From the NCBI RefSeq assembly GCF_000264295.1, contig NZ_AJXT01000012.1:62001-126000 (forward strand): a stretch of DNA of 64,000 nt, read 5' to 3'. The notes below the pieces were generated by a model that saw only the letters and a program-made list of their open reading frames with translations, ran no database searches and was not told the origin of the DNA. How positions within the stretch are numbered: position 1 is the first letter of the stretch; each line of letters opens with the position of its first letter. The stretch is from Rhodanobacter spathiphylli B39 (GTDB taxonomy: Bacteria; Pseudomonadota; Gammaproteobacteria; Xanthomonadales; Rhodanobacteraceae). This document shows positions 59,821 to 64,000 of this stretch, one piece after another. A program made the translations under genes and the position numbers.

Positions 59821-60681
59821 CTACTTCTTCTTCGGCGCAAACGCCTGCTGCAACAGGGCCTGGTCGAAGCCCACACTGGCCTCGCCAGCTTCGGCGTAGC
59901 GATACAGCGCCGCCGAATAGATGCCTTGCAGCGAAGACTGGATCAGGGCCAGCAGGACGAAACCCACCACCACGATCACCGCCGCCAGCACGATCGCGAC
60001 GACCGACTGCATCGCCACCGCGCCACCGATCAGCACGGCACTGACCAGCACCGCCAGGAACATCAGCAGTCCGAACACGACGCCGATGCCGCCGTTGCCG
60101 ATGAGGTTTTCGCCCCAGCTGCGCTTGAGCAGTTCGACGCTTTCTTTCACCGCGTCGACCGGACCGACATCCTTGCTGGCCAGCACCGGCACCACCAGGA
60201 AGGTGGCCACGGTCCAGGCCAGTCCGATGAAGCCGATCACCAGCCGACCGATCAGGCCCAGCCGCTCCTGGATCATCCGCAGCAGCAGGCCCACCGTGGC
60301 GGCGATCAGCGCATAGCCGAAGATCTGCGGCAGCTTCGAGCGCGCCAGCGCCAGGCCCGCGCCCACGCTGGTCGGTTCGCCGCGCAGATGCATCAGCGCC
60401 ACGCCGGTCAGGGCGGTCTGGAAGAAGATGATCACGAAATACTGCACCAGGTAGAACGCGAACATCAGCAGGTAGCTGCCCACCGACATGCGCTGATGGA
60501 AGTCCTCGCCCGCGTGCGCGCCGCCGATCACCATCATGCCCACCGGCACCAGGAAACTGGCCGCCACCAGCAGGGTGCACAGGCCCGACAGCAGCGGAAA
60601 CACCAGCAACGACTTGTCCGAGCGCAACACCGCGGCGCTCGCCTTCATCAACGCCCAGCTGCGGGCAAATTTTCCGGCCAT
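59821..60681 (-). CDS. DUF6159-like polytopic membrane protein
   Basis: A 286-residue protein with about six hydrophobic helices, starting MAGKFARSWALMKAS, a form typical of the uncharacterised DUF6159 family. Conserved-looking DKSLLVFPLLSG follows and the C-terminus is basic (FAPKKK). ATG at 60681 chosen. Function unknown; inner-membrane location is clear. Last gene on the folB-mscS-folK strand, about 100 bases after folK. Confidence 0.75.
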   Translation of the reverse strand: MAGKFARSWALMKASAAVLRSDKSLLVFPLLSGLCTLLVAASFLVPVGMMVIGGAHAGEDFHQRMSVGSYLLMFAFYLVQYFVIIFFQTALTGVALMHLRGEPTSVGAGLALARSKLPQIFGYALIAATVGLLLRMIQERLGLIGRLVIGFIGLAWTVATFLVVPVLASKDVGPVDAVKESVELLKRSWGENLIGNGGIGVVFGLLMFLAVLVSAVLIGGAVAMQSVVAIVLAAVIVVVGFVLLALIQSSLQGIYSAALYRYAEAGEASVGFDQALLQQAFAPKKK

Positions 60682-60783
60682 GTTCCTGCTCCCCTCGATC
60701 GTGGACACGCATTCAGACAGACGGGCCCGGCCCCTGAGGTGCCTTTCTAGCATCCGCGCGGCGAACACGACAGTGCGTCGCGT

Positions 60784-61272
60784 TCAGTCGGCCAGCGAGT
60801 CGGCCTGCAACGGTTCGTTCCCCGCGGGAAAGGCCGCCCACAACTCGGCCATGCTCCGCCCGCTGACCGGATGGCGGAAGCCCGGTGCGATATCGGCGAT
60901 CGGCCGCAACACGAACGCATGCTGCAGCTCGTTGCGGGGAATCTGCAGATGGCCAGGACCGTCCAGCACCAGGTCGTCGTAGAACACGATGTCGACATCC
61001 AGCGTGCGATCGGAGTAGCGCGGCACGTCGCGGCGGCGGCCGTGGCGATCCTCCAGCGCGTGCAGCCAGTCGTTCAACGCCTCGGGTACCAGTTCGGTAT
61101 CCAGTCCTGCGGCCAGGTTCACGAAGGCGGCGCCATCGAAGCCCACCGGGGCGCTGCGATACGCCGGCGACACCACCAGCTCGCCGAAGTGCTCGCGCAA
61201 TTCCGTCAGCGCCGCACGAAGATGGCGGTGCGGTTCGAGGTTGGAACCCAGGCTCAGATAGACACGCGCCAC
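60784..61272 (-). CDS. folK: HPPK, 2-amino-4-hydroxy-6-hydroxymethyldihydropteridine pyrophosphokinase
   Basis: A 162-residue enzyme that transfers pyrophosphate from ATP to the pterin alcohol in folate synthesis. Signatures: VYLSLGSNLEPHRHL at the start, SPAYRSAPVGF, and the catalytic RYSDRTLDVDIVFYDD followed by LQIPRNELQHAFVLRP. Three bases separate it from the MscS-type channel gene before it, implying one transcript. Confidence 0.95.
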   Translation of the reverse strand: MARVYLSLGSNLEPHRHLRAALTELREHFGELVVSPAYRSAPVGFDGAAFVNLAAGLDTELVPEALNDWLHALEDRHGRRRDVPRYSDRTLDVDIVFYDDLVLDGPGHLQIPRNELQHAFVLRPIADIAPGFRHPVSGRSMAELWAAFPAGNEPLQADSLAD

Positions 61273-61275
61273 CGC

Positions 61276-62556
61276 TCACGCCTCGTCAAGTTGGATCGCC
61301 CGCCGATCGACCGTCGATTTTGCCGGGGTTTCGCCGCGCAGCGCCAGCGCCGAACGCACGTCCTGGCCGGAAGGCTGCTGGTAGAGCGCCAGCCCGAACT
61401 CCGGCAGCAGGGCAAACAGGTGGTCGAAGATGTCTGCCTGGATGCCTTCGTACTCGGCCCAATCCACCGTGTCGGTAAAGCAGTACAGCTCCAGCGGGAT
61501 GCCCTGCGGGCCGCTGGCCAGCTGGCGAACCATGCAGCTCAGCTGGTGGTGGATCTGCGGATGGCCATCCAGATAGGCCTGCACGTAGGCGCGGAACGTG
61601 CCCAGGTTGGTCAGCCGCCGCCGATTCGCCGCAACGCCGGCCGCATCGCCCAGCGCCTCGTTCCACTGCTCCACGTCGCGCTCCCTCGACGGCAGGTACT
61701 CGGCCAACAGCTGCAGGCGCGACAGTCGGCGGATCTCCCGCTGATCAAGGAAACGCACGCTGGCGGCATCCAGATGCAGCGCGCGCTTGATCCGCCGCCC
61801 GCCGACTTCCTGCATGCCGCGCCAGTTCTTGTACGAATCGGAGATCAGCCGCCAACTGGGGATGGTGGTGATCGTCTTGTCCCAATTGCGCACCTTGACC
61901 GTATGCAGCGCGATATCGATCACGTCGCCATCGGCGTTCAACTGCGGCATCTCGATCCAGTCGCCCACACGCAGCATGTCGTTCGAGGACAGCTGCACGC
62001 CGGCCACGAACCCGAGGATGGTGTCCTTGAAAACCAGCATCAGCACGGCCGACATCGCGCCCACGCCCGAAAGCAGCAAGCCGACCTGCTTGCCGGTGAC
62101 GGCGGCGATGATGACCAGTGCGGCAACGATGAACAGGCCGATCTTGACCAGTTGTAGCAAGCCCTTGATCGGGCGCTGCTGGCCCCGCGGGGTGCGCTGG
62201 TACATGGCCTCGCTGGCCGACAGCACGGCGCTGACCGCCATCACCACGCAGAGCACCACCAGCGCCGTCATCGCCTTCCCCAGCAGCGCTTCGATCCGCT
62301 CCGGCACGCCGGGCACCAGCACGATGCCGTACTGGACAATCAGCGCCGGCAGCGCGCGCGCCAGCCAGCGGAACGTGCCATAACCGAGCAGGGCGTCGTC
62401 CCAGCCGGTGGCGGTGCGCCGCGCGATACCGCCGACCAGCCGGCGCAGCAGACGATGCATCAGCTGGCCGGCCAGCCAGGCCAGCGCGAGCAGGGCGAGC
62501 ACGCCCAGCGTGGTTTGTATCCAGGGAAGATCCAGCAGATCCTGCAGTCGTTGCAT
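61276..62556 (-). CDS. MscS-family mechanosensitive channel (YbdG-like)
   Basis: A 426-residue channel with about five N-terminal helices and an MscS core: pore helix region GLLLSGVGAMSAVLMLVFKDTILGFVAG near residues 165-192, followed by the beta domain DWIEMPQLNADGDVIDIALHTVKVRNWDKTI. The longer C-terminal cytosolic domain and NWRGMQEVGGRRIKRA are as in YbdG. Such channels respond to osmotic downshock. ATG at 62556 selected. Genes folB and folK flank it on the same strand. Confidence 0.9.
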   Translation of the reverse strand: MQRLQDLLDLPWIQTTLGVLALLALAWLAGQLMHRLLRRLVGGIARRTATGWDDALLGYGTFRWLARALPALIVQYGIVLVPGVPERIEALLGKAMTALVVLCVVMAVSAVLSASEAMYQRTPRGQQRPIKGLLQLVKIGLFIVAALVIIAAVTGKQVGLLLSGVGAMSAVLMLVFKDTILGFVAGVQLSSNDMLRVGDWIEMPQLNADGDVIDIALHTVKVRNWDKTITTIPSWRLISDSYKNWRGMQEVGGRRIKRALHLDAASVRFLDQREIRRLSRLQLLAEYLPSRERDVEQWNEALGDAAGVAANRRRLTNLGTFRAYVQAYLDGHPQIHHQLSCMVRQLASGPQGIPLELYCFTDTVDWAEYEGIQADIFDHLFALLPEFGLALYQQPSGQDVRSALALRGETPAKSTVDRRAIQLDEA

Positions 62557-62692
62557 CGGAGCGTCCTGTCGGCTCGTGGGTCGCACGCGGCAGAAAACAC
62601 GCGCGGATCGGGGCGGCATGGCGCGCGGAACACCGCGTCAACCGGGAAACATGGGGTCTGCGCGGCGACGAAACAACCGCTGGCGCCGTGCG

Positions 62693-63064
62693 CTACTGTG
62701 GCCGCATGCCACGCTCGATGCGCACGCCCACCGACTTCGCGCCGCGCACGGCGCCGGGCTTGGACAACTTCAGCCGCACCCAGCTCACCCCGAATTCCTC
62801 GCGGATGATCGCCGCGCAGCGCTCGGCCAGTGTTTCCACCAGGCCGAAGCTCGACGCGCCCACGTAGTCGATCAGTCGCTTCGACACGTCCTTGTAGTTC
62901 AGCGTCAGCGCGATGTCGTCGCTGGCCGCCGGCAGCGTGTTGTCGAACGCCATCTCGATGTCGAACGCCAGTGTCTGCCGCACGCGGCGCTCCCAGTCGT
63001 AGATGCCGATGACGGCATCGATGCGCAGGTCTTCGATGAAAACGATATCCATGACGGTATTCAT
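62693..63064 (-). CDS. folB: Dihydroneopterin aldolase
   Basis: A 123-residue enzyme converting 7,8-dihydroneopterin to the hydroxymethylpterin used by FolK. Active-site Glu in GIYDWERRVRQTL near residue 25, the NYKDV segment and catalytic Lys in LKLSKPGAVRGA are present. The translation could start at 63064 (MNTVMDIVF) or at the internal Met at 63052; neither has a clear ribosome site. Same strand as mscS and folK; divergent from dbpA. Confidence 0.93.
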   Translation of the reverse strand: MNTVMDIVFIEDLRIDAVIGIYDWERRVRQTLAFDIEMAFDNTLPAASDDIALTLNYKDVSKRLIDYVGASSFGLVETLAERCAAIIREEFGVSWVRLKLSKPGAVRGAKSVGVRIERGMRPQ

Positions 63065-63143
63065 TGGGGCGACAGCCGTAGAGGGTCGACGAGACGGCGT
63101 CGGGATGCAAGTCGCGAGCAGGCACCCGTGCGATCATGGACAC

Positions 63144-64000
63144 ATGACCGCCTTCAGCACGCTCCCGCTCAAACCCGCCCTGCTCGCCAGCGTGGAAACC
63201 CTCGGCTATGCCGAAATGACCCCGGTGCAGGCACAAAGCCTGCCGCCGATGCTGGAGGGCCGCGACGTGATCGCGCAGGCGCAGACCGGCAGCGGCAAGA
63301 CCGCGGCGTTCGGCTTGAGCCTGCTGCAGTCGATCGATGTCGACACGATCCGGCTGCAGGCGCTGGTGCTGTGCCCCACCCGCGAACTGGCCGACCAGGT
63401 CAGCAAGGCGATCCGCAAGCTGGCCGCGAACATCCCCAACGTCAAGCTGCTGACCCTGTGCGGCGGCATGCCGCTGGGCCCACAGCTGGCTTCGCTCACG
63501 CACGACCCGCACATCGTGGTCGGCACGCCCGGCCGCGTGCAGGAGCACCTGAAGCGGCAGAGCCTGCACGGCGGCGGGATCAGGGTGCTGGTGCTGGACG
63601 AGGCCGACCGCATGCTCGACATGGGCTTTTCCGAAGCCATCGACGACATCATCGGACGCATCGCGAAACATCATCAGACCCTGCTGTTTTCGGCCACCTA
63701 TCCGGACGAGATCCGCGCGGTGAGCCAGCGCGTGCAGCAGCATCCGGTCGAGGTCACGGTGGATGCACCGGCCGAGGAGAGGCCGGCGATCGAGCAGCGT
63801 TTCCACGAAGTGGAGCCGGCGCAGAAACTGGACGCGCTGGTGCAACTTCTGGGCGGCGAGCGCAGCGAGCAGGCGCTGGTGTTCTGCAACATGCGCCGCG
63901 ACGTGGATGCGGTGGCGCAGGAGCTCGACCGCCGCGGTTTCTCCGCGCTGGCCCTGCACGGCGACATGGAGCAGCGCGACCGCGACGAGGTGCTGGTGCG
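63144..64000 (+). CDS. dbpA: ATP-dependent RNA helicase DbpA, N-terminal part (runs off window)
   Basis: The first 285 codons of a DEAD-box helicase. Q motif and motif I (AQTGSGKTAAFG near residue 50), PTRELADQ, GTPGRVQEHL, DEAD in LVLDEADRMLDMGF, SAT in LLFSATYP, and the start of the second RecA domain (ALVFCNMRRDVD) are intact. The sequence CGGMPLGPQLASL after motif Ia is characteristic of DbpA, which remodels 23S rRNA helix 92 during 50S assembly. The C-terminal rRNA-binding domain that would prove this lies beyond the window. ATG at 63144. Confidence 0.9.
   Translation, partial: MTAFSTLPLKPALLASVETLGYAEMTPVQAQSLPPMLEGRDVIAQAQTGSGKTAAFGLSLLQSIDVDTIRLQALVLCPTRELADQVSKAIRKLAANIPNVKLLTLCGGMPLGPQLASLTHDPHIVVGTPGRVQEHLKRQSLHGGGIRVLVLDEADRMLDMGFSEAIDDIIGRIAKHHQTLLFSATYPDEIRAVSQRVQQHPVEVTVDAPAEERPAIEQRFHEVEPAQKLDALVQLLGGERSEQALVFCNMRRDVDAVAQELDRRGFSALALHGDMEQRDRDEVLV

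Noticed and set aside
1-64000. tRNA, rRNA, prophage or insertion sequence
   Set aside because: Intergenic gaps were read for cloverleaf-like or transposase-flanking structures; none was convincing, and no transposase, integrase or phage gene is present.

Overview
The window is about 64 kb of high-GC chromosome with tightly packed genes and many 1-4 nt gene overlaps (ATGA, GTGA, TGATG, TTGA). Gene content and order (caa3-free aa3 oxidase operon with DUF2244, Xanthomonad-type bifunctional PutA, paired DsbA lipoproteins beside cytochrome c4 and EngB, many TonB receptors) point to a gammaproteobacterium of the Xanthomonadales, most likely Rhodanobacteraceae (Rhodanobacter/Dyella-like). That placement is inferred from protein character, not from a database search. 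I see no rRNA, tRNA, CRISPR array, prophage or insertion sequence. The novelty is in intergenic structured repeats, a putative mgtA leader, and one poorly characterised operon.

Layout: 2-2117 primase C-terminus, DedA protein, SBF-type transporter. 2410-5544 Mg2+ P-type ATPase (minus strand) with a long leader carrying a small ORF whose ribosome site is buried in a hairpin. 5848-7440 TPR-sulfotransferase. 7506-16278 respiratory block, mostly minus strand: DUF2244, oxidase subunits II, I, a 47-residue membrane peptide and III; then SURF1, a CxxxC thioredoxin-like protein, heme A synthase, an EF-hand protein and heme O synthase. The usual ctaG (Cox11) between subunits I and III is absent. 16494-19682 PutA.

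20245-28067 is the most intriguing cluster: an AraC-type regulator, an exported beta-helix lipoprotein, an overlapping diheme cytochrome c lipoprotein, a TonB receptor and a coniferyl-aldehyde-dehydrogenase-like enzyme, consistent with uptake and oxidation of an unknown substrate. 28161-45085 holds YcgL, a giant membrane-anchored ankyrin protein, a K+/H+ antiporter, Dcp peptidase, BioD, a TMEM175-like channel, free-methionine sulfoxide reductase, EngB, cytochrome c4, two DsbA-like lipoproteins, an EEP-family phosphohydrolase and a GH17 membrane protein.

45501-63064 carries Slt, an NDUFA9-like protein, a second TPR-sulfotransferase with an altered P-loop, CCA transferase, an LTA-synthase-family protein, VanZ, an NDUFAF7-like methyltransferase, a TonB receptor under a Zur-box-like site, an EcsC-like protein with a histone-H1-like tail, and folate/pterin genes (pteridine reductase, FolK, FolB) around an MscS-type channel. 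The window ends inside dbpA.

Three copies of one intergenic element (26497, 32021, 48520) each start on the TGA stop codon of the preceding gene and, in the best copy, fold into five consecutive hairpins. Paired base changes between copies keep the stems. Two other large nested palindromes precede slt, and a 37-nt near-perfect inverted repeat follows the pteridine reductase gene.
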